From: Sinorhizobium sp. 6-70
GTDB lineage: Bacteria > Pseudomonadota > Alphaproteobacteria > Rhizobiales > Rhizobiaceae
Direction of reading: 5' to 3'
Length of the DNA stretch: 64,000 nt
Assembly (NCBI RefSeq): GCF_030124375.1
Contig: NZ_JASKLS010000011.1
Coordinates: 124,001 to 188,000 of the forward strand
The first letter of the stretch is position 1. Each line of letters opens with the position of its first letter. The position numbers were made by a program, and so were the translations under genes. The notes beneath the pieces are model-generated. The model searched no databases. It saw only the letters and a program-made list of their open reading frames with translations, and was not told the origin of the DNA. Positions 9,923-18,551 of this stretch are shown piece after piece.

Positions 9923-11065
9923 GTGAAAGAAAAAGATCGGCGGTCGAAGAACGCCTCGGTCACGGCGGCGAAAGGCCGGGGCGCTGAGGCGCGGGGCGGC
10001 CGCCACGAGCAAAAGCACCCACCCCTGAAGGGGGCCGGCTTCAAGGGCAGGAGCGGTGGACCGCCCGCAAAAGCTGCGCCGGAGAAAGGCGAGCGGCAGC
10101 GATCCGCCCAGGAGGCGCTCCCAATGCGCCCCGTCCGGCAAAGAACTGGCGACAAGCCAGGCGAGACCGTGCCGCTCATCCTCGAGACGGCGGCGACGGC
10201 AGGCTACCATCTGATCGACAGCGGCAACGGTGAGAAGCTCGAACAATACGGACCCTATCGCATCGTCCGCCCCGAGGCGCAGGCGCTTTGGCCGAAGGCG
10301 CTGCCGGCCTCGATCTGGGACAAGGCCGATGCCGTCTTCACGGGCGATACCGACGAAGACGGGATGGGGCGCTGGCGGTTTCCGCAGGAGGTGCTGGGCG
10401 AAACCTGGCCGATGCAGCTTCTCGATACGGATTTTCTCGGCCGCTTCACCTCGTTTCGCCACGTCGGCGTTTTCCCCGAGCAGCTCGCCCATTGGTCTTG
10501 GGTGAAGGACCAGGTGGCGACGGCCGGGCGGCCGCTCAAGGTTCTCAATCTCTTCGGTTACACCGGCGTCGCTTCGCTGATTGCCGCCAAGGCGGGCGCC
10601 GAGGTGACGCATGTCGACGCGTCCAAGAAGGCGATCGGCTGGGCGCGCGAAAACCAGACCCTGGCGCGTGCCGAAAAACTGCCGATCCGCTGGATCTGCG
10701 ACGATGCGATGAAATTCATCCAGCGCGAAGAACGGCGCGGCAGTCGCTATGACATCATCCTGACCGACCCGCCCAAGTTCGGGCGTGGCCCGAACGGCGA
10801 GGTTTGGCAGCTCTTCGACCATCTGGCGGCAATGCTGGACATCTGCCGCGAAATCCTGTCGCCTGAGGCGCGCGGGCTCGTCCTCACGGCCTATTCCATC
10901 CGCGCGAGCTTCTATTCGATCCACGAGCTCATGCGCGAAACGATGCGCGGACGCGGCGGCCGGGTCGAGTCGGGAGAGCTCATCATCCGCGAAGGCGGTC
11001 TCGACGGCAAGGAGCCGGGGCGGGCGCTTTCCACTTCCCTCTTCAGCCGCTGGGTACCCAAATGA
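9923..11065 (+). CDS. Class I SAM-dependent methyltransferase, RlmI-like
   Basis: This is a probable RNA methyltransferase of 380 residues. The SAM-binding motif is LNLFGYTGVASLIAAKAGAE (about 209-228), followed by an acidic residue in THVDASKKAIGWARENQ and the catalytic-type motif LTDPPKFGRG. These resemble the RlmI/RlmK group of 23S rRNA cytosine-5 methyltransferases, but the exact target is not shown. Residues 1 to about 68 are basic, Gly/Pro/Lys-rich and probably disordered; ATG at residue 69 would remove them. It overlaps the next gene, a TrmH-family methyltransferase, by four bases (ATGA). Confidence 0.88.
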   Translation: MKEKDRRSKNASVTAAKGRGAEARGGRHEQKHPPLKGAGFKGRSGGPPAKAAPEKGERQRSAQEALPMRPVRQRTGDKPGETVPLILETAATAGYHLIDSGNGEKLEQYGPYRIVRPEAQALWPKALPASIWDKADAVFTGDTDEDGMGRWRFPQEVLGETWPMQLLDTDFLGRFTSFRHVGVFPEQLAHWSWVKDQVATAGRPLKVLNLFGYTGVASLIAAKAGAEVTHVDASKKAIGWARENQTLARAEKLPIRWICDDAMKFIQREERRGSRYDIILTDPPKFGRGPNGEVWQLFDHLAAMLDICREILSPEARGLVLTAYSIRASFYSIHELMRETMRGRGGRVESGELIIREGGLDGKEPGRALSTSLFSRWVPK

Positions 11066-11922
11066 ACACTGACAGAAGCGATCACGGCACGCCGCGCGTC
11101 GGCCATGTGAAGGAGGTCACCAGCCTCACCAACCCGATCATCAAGGACATCCGCTCGCTTGCGCAGAAGAAGCATCGCGACGAGACGCGTTCCTTCATGG
11201 CGGAGGGTCTGAAGCTGGTGATCGATGCCCTCGATCTCGGCTGGAAGATCAAGACCCTCGTCTACGCCAAGGCGGCAAAGAGTAAGCCGCAGGTCGAGCA
11301 GGTGGCGGCCAAGACGGTCGCCAAGGGAGGTCTGGTGCTCGAGGTCAGCGAGAAGGTGCTCTCGACGATCACCCGGCGCGATAATCCGCAGATGGTGGTC
11401 GGCATCTTCGAACAGCGTTATCGCGCGCTGAAGGACGTTCGACCCGAGGACGGCGAAACCTATGTGGCGCTCGACCGCGTTCGCGATCCCGGCAATCTCG
11501 GCACGATCATCCGGACGGCGGATGCGGCCGGCGCCTCCGGCATCATCCTTGTCGGCGAGACCACCGATCCCTTCTCGCTCGAGACCGTCAGGGCGACGAT
11601 GGGCTCGGTCTTTGCCATGCCCGTCGCGCGTGCCAGCGCGGAAGAGTTCGTCAGGTGGCAAAAGGCGGCCGGCGTCCGGGTCGTGGCTACGCATCTGGCA
11701 GGCTCGGTCGACTACCGGACCATCGACTACAGGTCGAAGCCGGTCGTGCTCCTGATGGGCAACGAACAGGCGGGCCTGCCCGAGGAGCTTGCCCGCGAAG
11801 CGGGGGCGCTTGCCCGCATCCCGCAGGCTGGCCGGGCGGATTCGCTCAATCTCGCGATCGCCACCGGGATCATGCTGTTCGAAGCGCGCCGCCACCTGTT
11901 GTCGCTGGATGCCGGCGCATGA
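11062..11922 (+). CDS. TrmH/SpoU-family RNA 2'-O-methyltransferase
   Basis: This SPOUT methyltransferase (286 residues) methylates a ribose 2'-hydroxyl in rRNA or tRNA. An N-terminal substrate-binding domain (about 10-110) is followed by the SpoU fold, with motif 1 RDPGNLGTIIRTADAAGASG, motif 2 LLMGNEQAGLPEEL and motif 3 RIPQAGRADSLNLAIATGIM. It is translationally coupled at both ends: ATGA overlap with the methyltransferase before it and ATGA overlap with lspA after it. The target nucleotide (RlmB- or TrmH-like) is undetermined. Confidence 0.92.
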   Translation: MNTDRSDHGTPRVGHVKEVTSLTNPIIKDIRSLAQKKHRDETRSFMAEGLKLVIDALDLGWKIKTLVYAKAAKSKPQVEQVAAKTVAKGGLVLEVSEKVLSTITRRDNPQMVVGIFEQRYRALKDVRPEDGETYVALDRVRDPGNLGTIIRTADAAGASGIILVGETTDPFSLETVRATMGSVFAMPVARASAEEFVRWQKAAGVRVVATHLAGSVDYRTIDYRSKPVVLLMGNEQAGLPEELAREAGALARIPQAGRADSLNLAIATGIMLFEARRHLLSLDAGA

Positions 11923-12410
11923 GCGAGCGGCAGGTTCTGTTTTCGAGGCCGCTGCCGATCACGGTCTTCATTCTGCTGGCGCTCGTCGCCGACCAGATCA
12001 TCAAATATCTGGTCGAGACATTCCTGCCCTTCCAGCAGGCGGTCGCCGTCATCCCCATGCTTGCCCTCTACCGGACCTACAACTACGGCGTGGCCTTCTC
12101 CATGCTTTCGGGGATGGAAGACTGGTTCATCGTCGGCATGCGCCTGGCCGTCGTCGGCTTCGTGCTCTGGCTCTGGCGCCGCACGCCGAAGGACCGGTTC
12201 TTCGCTCACTTCGGCTATGCGATGATCATCGCCGGCGCGCTCGGCAACCTCGTCGACCGGCTGCTCTTCGGCTACGTCATCGACTATATCCTGTTTCACA
12301 CGGCCAATTGGTCCTTCGCGGTTTTCAACCTCGCGGACAGCTTCATCACGGTCGGCGCAGGCGCGATCATCCTCGACGAACTGCTGCTGGCGAAAAGGCG
12401 CGATCGCTAA
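11919..12410 (+). CDS. lspA: Lipoprotein signal peptidase LspA
   Basis: This aspartic protease of the inner membrane cleaves prolipoproteins after diacylglyceryl transfer. The 163 residues contain four membrane segments. The two catalytic aspartates lie in GNLVDRLLFGYVIDY and FNLADSFITVGAG. The frame is open upstream to 11655, but ATG 11919 is the natural start because it overlaps the TrmH-family stop (ATGA) and gives the family length. lnt at 35797 encodes the final step of the same lipoprotein pathway. Confidence 0.96.
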   Translation: MSERQVLFSRPLPITVFILLALVADQIIKYLVETFLPFQQAVAVIPMLALYRTYNYGVAFSMLSGMEDWFIVGMRLAVVGFVLWLWRRTPKDRFFAHFGYAMIIAGALGNLVDRLLFGYVIDYILFHTANWSFAVFNLADSFITVGAGAIILDELLLAKRRDR

Positions 12411-12465
12411 AACTTTAAAAACGGGCTGAAGGCATTCGGAAGGCTTGTCATGCTACGTCGATGGC

Positions 12466-14700
12466 ATGAGCGAAGCGTCACGACTGCAGCGGCGGATCGA
12501 GTCCGGTTTCGGCACGGGAGCCCGTGCGGGCCGGCCCGCACCGTTGGCGGCTGACGCCGGAGGCTATTGGCCGGCGCGCGCCGCCTTGGCCGTCGCAGGC
12601 ATCGCCGCTGCGGTGATCCTCTTTGCGGCGGGCGCGGCGAACGGCTTTCCCCTCTATTCGGCATTTGTCGCTGTGGGCGGCCTCGCCGGGGCCTTCCTGC
12701 TTCTCGCCGACGGCCTCGAGACGTGCGGCGGGCGAAGCGGAACGCTACGTGAAGCCGCCTCTGACGAAGACTGGCAGTGGTTTGAAACCTCGGCCCTGCT
12801 TTCGACAATTCATGACGGACTTGGCGATCTTGCCGTCGTGCGCACCATGGACGGCCAGATCGTCTACGCCAACACCGTTCTTCACGAAGTCTGTGCCCGC
12901 GCCGACGTGCGCGGACTGACCTGCGCGGCGATAGGCCTGAGCTTCGAGCCGAAGCCCGGGCCAAACCACTATCTCGTGCGAATCTCAACGCCGAGGGGAA
13001 TCCGCCTTTATGACTGGCATGACGTGATCGCCCGCGAGCCGGCGACAGGCAGGCTGATGCGTCACAGCATCGCCCGCGACGTGACCGAGGAGGCGCGCGC
13101 CGCGCGCGAAAGGGAGGAGGCCCGCCGCCGCGCCGAGGAGGCAAGCCGAGCGAAGTCGCGCCTCCTTGCTACCGTCAGCCATGAGATCCGCACGCCGCTC
13201 TCCGGTATTCTGGGCATGAGTCACCTGCTCGGCCAGACCCGGCTGTCGGCCGAGCAGAAAAACTACCTCGCCGGCATGCAGCAGTCCGGTCACGCATTGG
13301 TTCAACTGGTCGAGGATCTGATCGACTTTTCTTCGCTTTCGGCCGGGCGGTTTCAGTTGCGCCCCTCGCAGCAGGACCTGCGCCTCGTCATCGAGAGCGT
13401 GGTGGAGATGCTCGCGCATCGCGCGCACGAGAAAGGCATAGAGATCGCCGCCACCGTTGCAGCCGACGTGCCGGCAGGGCTGGTGTTCGATGCTGCACGT
13501 CTCAGGCAGGTGCTCTTCAACGTGATTGGCAATGCCGTGAAATTCACCGAGACCGGTGGTGTCCTCGTTGCCGCCGACATTGCCGATGGCGGCGTCAGAA
13601 TCCGGATCGACGACACCGGCCCCGGCATGTCGGCCGATGAGCTCGGGCGCGTCTTCGAGGAATTCGAGCAGGCCGGGGACGATAGTCAGCGCGCCAAGGG
13701 AACCGGCCTGGGGCTGGCGATTTCACGCAGGATCGTGGAGGCCTTCGGCGGCAGCCTGACCGCTTCAAGCGCCTCCGATCGAGGAAGCCGGTTCGAAGTC
13801 CGCTTTCCGTTGATCGGGGGCGGTCCGTCGGCCGCCGAACGAGATGGCGTGCTATCTGGCGCACAGGTGCTGGCGTTGGCTCCCGATGGTCCGGTCTCGA
13901 ACGCGCTCGCCGCAACGATTACGAGCCTTGGCGGCGTGTGTCATCGTGCACCGACGCTTGCCGCCGCCGACGCGATCATCGCCGCCGTTTTGTCGAACGG
14001 CCTGCCGCTGACCGACATCATCGTCGACCATCGCCATTCGGAGCAGTTCCGCCGCCTCCTTGCGCTACGACCGGAGATCGCCGGCCTCAAGCTGCGCCGG
14101 ACCTACCTTATCAACCCGGAGGAGCGTACCGCTCATCCGGTCAACCAGATCGACGGCTATGAGGCATGGCTTATCCGCCCCTTGCGCGAAAAGTCGCTGG
14201 TGGAGGTTCTGCTCGGGAGGCTGAAGGGCATCGAGAAGCGTGACGCGTTCAACGACAACCGGCCGATCCTCCGAGAGGCGCTGCCGCCGGGTGAGGCGGG
14301 CGAACAGGGCGATCACGATATTCTCCTTGCCGAGGACGATCCGGTCAATGCGCTCATCTTGCGGACAATTCTTCGGCGGGCAGGCTATCTGGTCCGCCAC
14401 GTTGGCGATTTCACCAGCCTGGATCGCGCGTTGCACGATCCTGACGAAGCCGTGCGCAAGACGCCACGCCTGATCCTCACCGACCTCAACATGCCAGGTG
14501 GCGATGGCCTGGCGATGCTGAAGCGCCTGCGCGAGCAGGAAACGGCCGGGCGCGGCCGCTTGCCCGTTATCGTCTTGACGTCGGATACCCGCGGAGACCT
14601 GCACGAGCTGCTGCTCGCAGCGGGCGCGGACTCGGTATTGCCGAAGCCGCCGGAACCAGGGCGCCTCACGGTCGAAATCGCACGTCTTCTCGAAGCCTGA
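12466..14700 (+). CDS. Membrane hybrid histidine kinase with degenerate and active receivers
   Basis: This is a sensor kinase of about 744 residues. Two membrane segments come first (about 38-60 and 65-83), then a PAS-like region, and HisKA with H239 in ATVSHEIRTPLSG. The HATPase domain follows (N box GNAVKF, G1 DDTGPGMS, G2 GTGLGLAIS), then a receiver-like region (about 465-590) that lacks the acidic pocket. Last comes a normal receiver: AEDDPVN, phosphoacceptor D673 in LTDLNMP, LTSD, and Lys in LPKPPEP. The start is uncertain: ATG 12466 is preferred, TTG 12445 is possible, and neither has an ideal ribosome site. No partner regulator is adjacent, and the signal is unknown. Confidence 0.9.
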   Translation: MSEASRLQRRIESGFGTGARAGRPAPLAADAGGYWPARAALAVAGIAAAVILFAAGAANGFPLYSAFVAVGGLAGAFLLLADGLETCGGRSGTLREAASDEDWQWFETSALLSTIHDGLGDLAVVRTMDGQIVYANTVLHEVCARADVRGLTCAAIGLSFEPKPGPNHYLVRISTPRGIRLYDWHDVIAREPATGRLMRHSIARDVTEEARAAREREEARRRAEEASRAKSRLLATVSHEIRTPLSGILGMSHLLGQTRLSAEQKNYLAGMQQSGHALVQLVEDLIDFSSLSAGRFQLRPSQQDLRLVIESVVEMLAHRAHEKGIEIAATVAADVPAGLVFDAARLRQVLFNVIGNAVKFTETGGVLVAADIADGGVRIRIDDTGPGMSADELGRVFEEFEQAGDDSQRAKGTGLGLAISRRIVEAFGGSLTASSASDRGSRFEVRFPLIGGGPSAAERDGVLSGAQVLALAPDGPVSNALAATITSLGGVCHRAPTLAAADAIIAAVLSNGLPLTDIIVDHRHSEQFRRLLALRPEIAGLKLRRTYLINPEERTAHPVNQIDGYEAWLIRPLREKSLVEVLLGRLKGIEKRDAFNDNRPILREALPPGEAGEQGDHDILLAEDDPVNALILRTILRRAGYLVRHVGDFTSLDRALHDPDEAVRKTPRLILTDLNMPGGDGLAMLKRLREQETAGRGRLPVIVLTSDTRGDLHELLLAAGADSVLPKPPEPGRLTVEIARLLEA

Positions 14701-14706
14701 AGAGCG

Positions 14707-14806
14707 ACTGCATGTGTCCCTAAATCCCAGCCGAGGATCAAAACATGCAGCAATTCAAAATGCTGCAGTGTCCCTTACGCAGCGGATAAGGCGCGCTGTG
14801 CTGTAG
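14707..14806 (+). repeat. RIME-type intergenic mosaic element, copy 2
   Basis: It has the same order as copy 1: ACTGCATGTGTCCCTAAATC opening, ACATGCAGCAATTCAAAATG linker, and a closing palindrome ending GCTGTAG. The right arm of the first palindrome is eroded (CCGAGGATC). It fills most of the 228-bp gap between the kinase and olsB. Confidence 0.75.
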
Positions 14807-14928
14807 GATCCGGCACGCCGGCCATCCCCCGCGGTGCCGGGGTTGTAAGCGGCCTTGGTGTCACTATCTTGTAGCACAAACGTGGTTTAAGCCCGGCAGG
14901 CACACACAGGCGATTCGGGATAACACGG

Positions 14929-15807
14929 ATGACGATCGAACTTCTGGATTCGACGAACGTGATTGACACTTCACAGGCTTGCATCCGCAAGACGATTGCG
15001 ACCCCGGCAACCGAGGTTCTCGGGCGGATCGCCAATCTCGAGACGCGGCTTGCCCGCTCCGCCGCCGAGGTCGATGCCGCACAGGCGGTACGCTACAAGG
15101 TCTTCGTCGAGGAGATGAAGGCGCAGGTGGGGCCGGATGCCGAGCGGCGCAAGCGCGACGTCGACAGCTGGGATTCGATTTGCGATCATCTGCTGGTTCT
15201 CGATACGTCGATCGAGGGCGACCCGGAAGACCAGATCGTCGGCACATATCGGCTGTTGCGGCACGACGTCGCAGAGCGGACCGGCGGCTTCTACTCGGCT
15301 TCGGAATTTGCGATCGCCGAACTGCTTGCGCGCCATCCGGGCAAGCGTTTCATGGAACTCGGCCGCTCCTGCGTGCTGCCGGAATATCGGACGAAGCGGA
15401 CCGTCGAACTGCTCTGGCAGGGAAATTGGGCCTACGCGCTTAAACATGGCGTCGACGCGATGTTCGGATGCGGCTCGTTCCCGGGTGTCGTTCCGGAAGA
15501 GCACGCATTGGCGCTCTCCTTCCTCCACCACAATGTTCTTGCCCACGGTGAATGGGCGGTTTCCGCCCGGCCGGAGCTTCATCGGACCATGGACCTGATG
15601 CCCTCGGAAGCGATCAACCCAAAGAAGGCGCTTTCCGCTCTTCCGCCGTTGATCAAGGGCTACATGCGGCTCGGCGCGATGGTCGGCGACGGTGCCGTCG
15701 TCGATCATGCTTTCCGCACGACCGACGTGCTGATTGTGTTGCCCATCAGCAATATTTCCGGCCGCTACCTCAACTACTACGGCGCGGACGCCGGACGGTT
15801 TTCCTAA
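14929..15807 (+). CDS. olsB: OlsB, N-acyltransferase forming lyso-ornithine lipid
   Basis: OlsB transfers a 3-hydroxyacyl chain from acyl carrier protein to the alpha-amino group of ornithine, the first step of ornithine-lipid synthesis. These phosphorus-free membrane lipids are made by Sinorhizobium under phosphate limitation. The 292-residue protein has the GNAT/autoinducer-synthase-like fold of the family (QAVRYKVFVEEMKAQVGPDA; RFMELGRSCVLPEYRTKRTV; MFGCGSFPGV). The pathway partner olsA is at 30441. In S. meliloti olsB is next to tme, as here. No PhoB box was found by eye in the short upstream gap. Confidence 0.93.
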   Translation: MTIELLDSTNVIDTSQACIRKTIATPATEVLGRIANLETRLARSAAEVDAAQAVRYKVFVEEMKAQVGPDAERRKRDVDSWDSICDHLLVLDTSIEGDPEDQIVGTYRLLRHDVAERTGGFYSASEFAIAELLARHPGKRFMELGRSCVLPEYRTKRTVELLWQGNWAYALKHGVDAMFGCGSFPGVVPEEHALALSFLHHNVLAHGEWAVSARPELHRTMDLMPSEAINPKKALSALPPLIKGYMRLGAMVGDGAVVDHAFRTTDVLIVLPISNISGRYLNYYGADAGRFS

Positions 15808-15857
15808 CCGTCTCCTGATCGGCGGCTTGCAGTATTAACCAGTTGTTAAGGATGTGT

Positions 15858-15871
15858 TTGACTTTCATCAA
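15858..15871. promoter_or_regulatory. Possible FNR/FixK-type box
   Basis: TTGACTTTCATCAA fits the TTGA-N6-TCAA pattern of FNR/FixK sites (perfect symmetry of the outer four bases). It lies 50 bases after the olsB stop and about 110 bases before the predicted small-RNA start, with no convincing promoter at the usual distance. It also overlaps a 16-base palindrome, CTTTCATcaATGAAAG, so it may simply be part of a hairpin. Confidence 0.25.
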
Positions 15872-15945
15872 TGAAAGATCAAAGTGTATTTCCATGGTTG
15901 ATCTGGATTTCATGACGAAGGAATGTAAAAAATAAAGGGAAAGAT

Positions 15946-15973
15946 TTGCAGTGCGTCTGGGGGCGCGTATATT
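15946..15973 (+). promoter_or_regulatory. Housekeeping-type promoter of the candidate small RNA
   Basis: The -35 box is TTGCAG (15946-15951), followed by 16 bases and the -10 box TATATT (15968-15973). The expected transcription start is near 15980. No coding sequence follows on this strand before the terminator at 16030. Confidence 0.5.
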
Positions 15974-15979
15974 GCAGTC

Positions 15980-16071
15980 AATTTCCTCTCATTTTTATAA
16001 CCTAAGAGATGGATCTGCCATAAAGTATTGAGCCCACTTCCTTTGCCGGAGAAGTGGGCTCTTGTTTTATT
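15980..16071 (+). ncRNA. Candidate small regulatory RNA between olsB and tme
   Basis: A promoter and a strong intrinsic terminator bracket about 90 bases with no open frame in the olsB-tme gap (15808-16163). The 5' part is single-strand-like and contains TTTCCTCTC, complementary to Shine-Dalgarno sequences, the hallmark of a trans-acting Hfq-type RNA. The 3' end is an 11-bp G/C-rich hairpin plus a T-run. I cannot match it to a named Sinorhizobium small RNA from memory. It is transcribed toward the tme 3' end. Confidence 0.55.
16030..16071 (+). terminator. Rho-independent terminator
   Basis: A perfect 11-bp stem, GAGCCCACTTC / GAAGTGGGCTC (16030-16040 and 16051-16061), with a 10-base loop is followed by TTGTTTTATT. 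The T-run lies on the plus strand. The stem could also help end tme transcription, but the minus-strand tail is weaker. Confidence 0.85.
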
Positions 16072-16163
16072 AAGGAGCAGTGTGCCATTGCTGTACGGGC
16101 CACCAAGCAATGTTTGCAGCCGAAGCAGAAACTGTCTCGAAATGATGCGCGGTTTATCGCGCG

Positions 16164-18449
16164 TCAGGTCCCGGCATTGTAGGCGGCGATTGCGGCCATG
16201 TTGACGATATCCGAATCCTTCGCCGACATGGATGCGATCTGCACCGACTTGTCGAGGCCGACGAGCAGCGGGCCGATGACAGTCGAACCGCCGAGTTCCT
16301 GGAGCATCTTGGTCGAGATCGAGGCGGAGTGGAACGCCGGCATGACCAAGACGTTGGCGGTGCCGGAAAGCCGGCAGAACGGATATTGCTCCATGACTCG
16401 GGCATTGAGCGCCACGTCGGCCGCCATTTCGCCGTCGTATTCGAAATCGACGCGGCGCTTGTCGAGAATCTTCACCGCTTCGCGCACTCTTTCGGAGCGT
16501 TCGCCCGAGGGATGTCCGAAGGTCGAATAGGCGAGCATCGCGACGCGCGGCACATAGCCAAGGCGCTTGGCGAGGCCGGCGGCCTCCTCGGCGATGTCTG
16601 CCAGTTCCTCGGCCGTCGGCATGTCGTGGACCGCGGTGTCGGCGACGAGGACCGTGCGGCCGCGGCAAAGCGCGATCGATACGCCGATGACCCGGTGGCC
16701 GGGCTTGGCGTCGATGCAGCGGCGCACATCTTCGAGCGCCGTCGAATAATTGCGCGTCAGGCCCGTCACCATGCCGTCGGCGTCGCCGAGCGCCACCATG
16801 CAGGCGGCGAAGTGGTTACGGTCGTTGTTGATCAGTCGCTGTACGTCGCGGAAAAGGTAACCCTTGCGCTGCAGCCGGGCATAAAGGAAATCGGTATAGG
16901 CGCCGACGCGCTTGGAGAGGCGTGCGTTGACGATCTGGATGCCGGCGCGGTTGAGGTCGATGCCTTCCCGCTCGGCGGTTTCGCGCATCTGCTCCTCGCG
17001 CCCGAGCAGGATTGCCGTGCCGAGCTGCTGGTTGGCATAGGCGATGGCGGAGCGCATCATCTGCACTTCCTCGCCTTCGGCAAAGACGATGCGCTTCGGC
17101 TGGCGGCGGACGCGTTCGAAGATGCGCTGCAGCGTCGAGGCGATCGGGTCGCGCCGCGCCGAAAGCTGCTGCCCATAGGCATCGAGATCGGTTATCGGCT
17201 TGCGCGCGACGCCCGTTTCCATGGCCGCCTTCGCAACGGCAATCGGGATCGCCGAGATGAGGCGCGGATCGAAGGGAACCGGAATGATGTATTGCGGCCC
17301 GAAGCGTGGCCGGTTGCCCTGGTAGGCGGCGGCGACGTCGTCCGGCACGTCTTCCTTCGCAAGGCTCGCAAGGGCTTCCGCCGCGGCGATCTTCATGGCG
17401 TCGTTGATTGTCGAGGCGCGCACGTCGAGGGCGCCGCGGAAGATATAGGGGAAGCCGAGAACGTTGTTGACCTGGTTCGGGTAGTCGGAGCGGCCGGTCG
17501 CGACGATCGCATCGTCGCGGATGCGGGCGACTTCCTCGGGGGTGATTTCGGGATCCGGATTGGCCATGGCGAAGATGATCGGTTTCGGCGCCATGGAAAG
17601 CACCATCTCCGTCGAAAGCGCGCCCTTCGCCGACAGTCCGAAGAACACGTCAGCGCCCTCCAGCGCCTCGGCGAGCGTCCGGCGGTCGGTATCGACCGCG
17701 TGCGCCGATTTCCACTGGTTCATCCCGTCCGTGCGGCCCGTGTGGATCACGCCCTTGGTATCGCAGAGAATGACGTTTTCCCCGTTGAAACCCATCGCCT
17801 TGATGAGCTCAATGCAGGCGATGGCCGCGGCGCCCGCGCCGTTGCAGACGAGCCTGGTCGTCTTGAAGTCACGCCCGGTGAGCGCCAGTGCGTTGATGAG
17901 GCCGGCAGCGGCGATGATCGCGGTGCCATGCTGGTCGTCATGGAACACGGGGATGTCCATGACCTCGCGCAGCCGCTGCTCGATGATGAAGCAGTCCGGC
18001 GCCTTGATGTCCTCGAGGTTGATGCCCCCGAAAGACGGGCCGAGAAAGCGCACGCAGTTGACGAATTCGTCGACATTCTCCGTGTCGACTTCCAGGTCGA
18101 TCGAATCGACATCGGCAAACCGCTTGAACAGGACGGATTTGCCCTCCATGACCGGCTTCGAGGCAAGCGCACCGAGATTGCCGAGGCCGAGGATCGCCGT
18201 GCCATTGGAAATCACTGCGACCATGTTGCCGCGCGTCGTGTAGTCATAGGCGGTTGCCGGGTCTTCGGCGATCGCCTTAACGGGCACGGCGACGCCGGGC
18301 GAGTAGGCGAGCGACAGGTCGCGCTGGGTCGCCATCGCCTTTGTCGGGGCGATCTCCAGCTTTCCGGGTCGACCTTGTGAATGAAAATCGAGCGCTTCCT
18401 GGGCGGTGACGCTCGTCATCGTACGGTCGGTCTTGTCGATACCCGGCAT
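16164..18449 (-). CDS. tme: NADP-dependent malic enzyme with phosphotransacetylase-like domain
   Basis: It catalyses oxidative decarboxylation of malate to pyruvate in C4-dicarboxylate metabolism. The 761-residue protein has the malic enzyme catalytic and NAD(P)-binding domains in residues 1 to about 430 (GNMVAVISNGTAILGLGNLG, DDQHGTAIIAAAGLINAL, VCNGAGAAAIACIELIKA) and a phosphotransacetylase-like domain from about 440 to the end, the usual chimeric form in proteobacteria. Sinorhizobium has two paralogues, dme (NAD) and tme (NADP). I assign tme from its position beside olsB and mutS, not from cofactor residues. The start is ATG 18447-18449, after GGAGG. It is divergent from mutS. Confidence 0.92.
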   Translation of the reverse strand: MPGIDKTDRTMTSVTAQEALDFHSQGRPGKLEIAPTKAMATQRDLSLAYSPGVAVPVKAIAEDPATAYDYTTRGNMVAVISNGTAILGLGNLGALASKPVMEGKSVLFKRFADVDSIDLEVDTENVDEFVNCVRFLGPSFGGINLEDIKAPDCFIIEQRLREVMDIPVFHDDQHGTAIIAAAGLINALALTGRDFKTTRLVCNGAGAAAIACIELIKAMGFNGENVILCDTKGVIHTGRTDGMNQWKSAHAVDTDRRTLAEALEGADVFFGLSAKGALSTEMVLSMAPKPIIFAMANPDPEITPEEVARIRDDAIVATGRSDYPNQVNNVLGFPYIFRGALDVRASTINDAMKIAAAEALASLAKEDVPDDVAAAYQGNRPRFGPQYIIPVPFDPRLISAIPIAVAKAAMETGVARKPITDLDAYGQQLSARRDPIASTLQRIFERVRRQPKRIVFAEGEEVQMMRSAIAYANQQLGTAILLGREEQMRETAEREGIDLNRAGIQIVNARLSKRVGAYTDFLYARLQRKGYLFRDVQRLINNDRNHFAACMVALGDADGMVTGLTRNYSTALEDVRRCIDAKPGHRVIGVSIALCRGRTVLVADTAVHDMPTAEELADIAEEAAGLAKRLGYVPRVAMLAYSTFGHPSGERSERVREAVKILDKRRVDFEYDGEMAADVALNARVMEQYPFCRLSGTANVLVMPAFHSASISTKMLQELGGSTVIGPLLVGLDKSVQIASMSAKDSDIVNMAAIAAYNAGT

Positions 18450-18551
18450 ATTCCCTCAACCTCCTGTGGGCGACCGTCGAGGTCAGCCTCTTTGTTATTG
18501 TCGTCTATAAATGCTTGCGGATAGTGTGACATCTCTTTTTTTGGAACAATC

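Noticed and set aside
16329..18380. Open frame of 683 codons on the plus strand
   Set aside because: It is antisense to tme, has His/Asp/Arg-rich composition typical of reverse-frame translation in GC-rich DNA, and shows no domain. tme on the other strand is certain.
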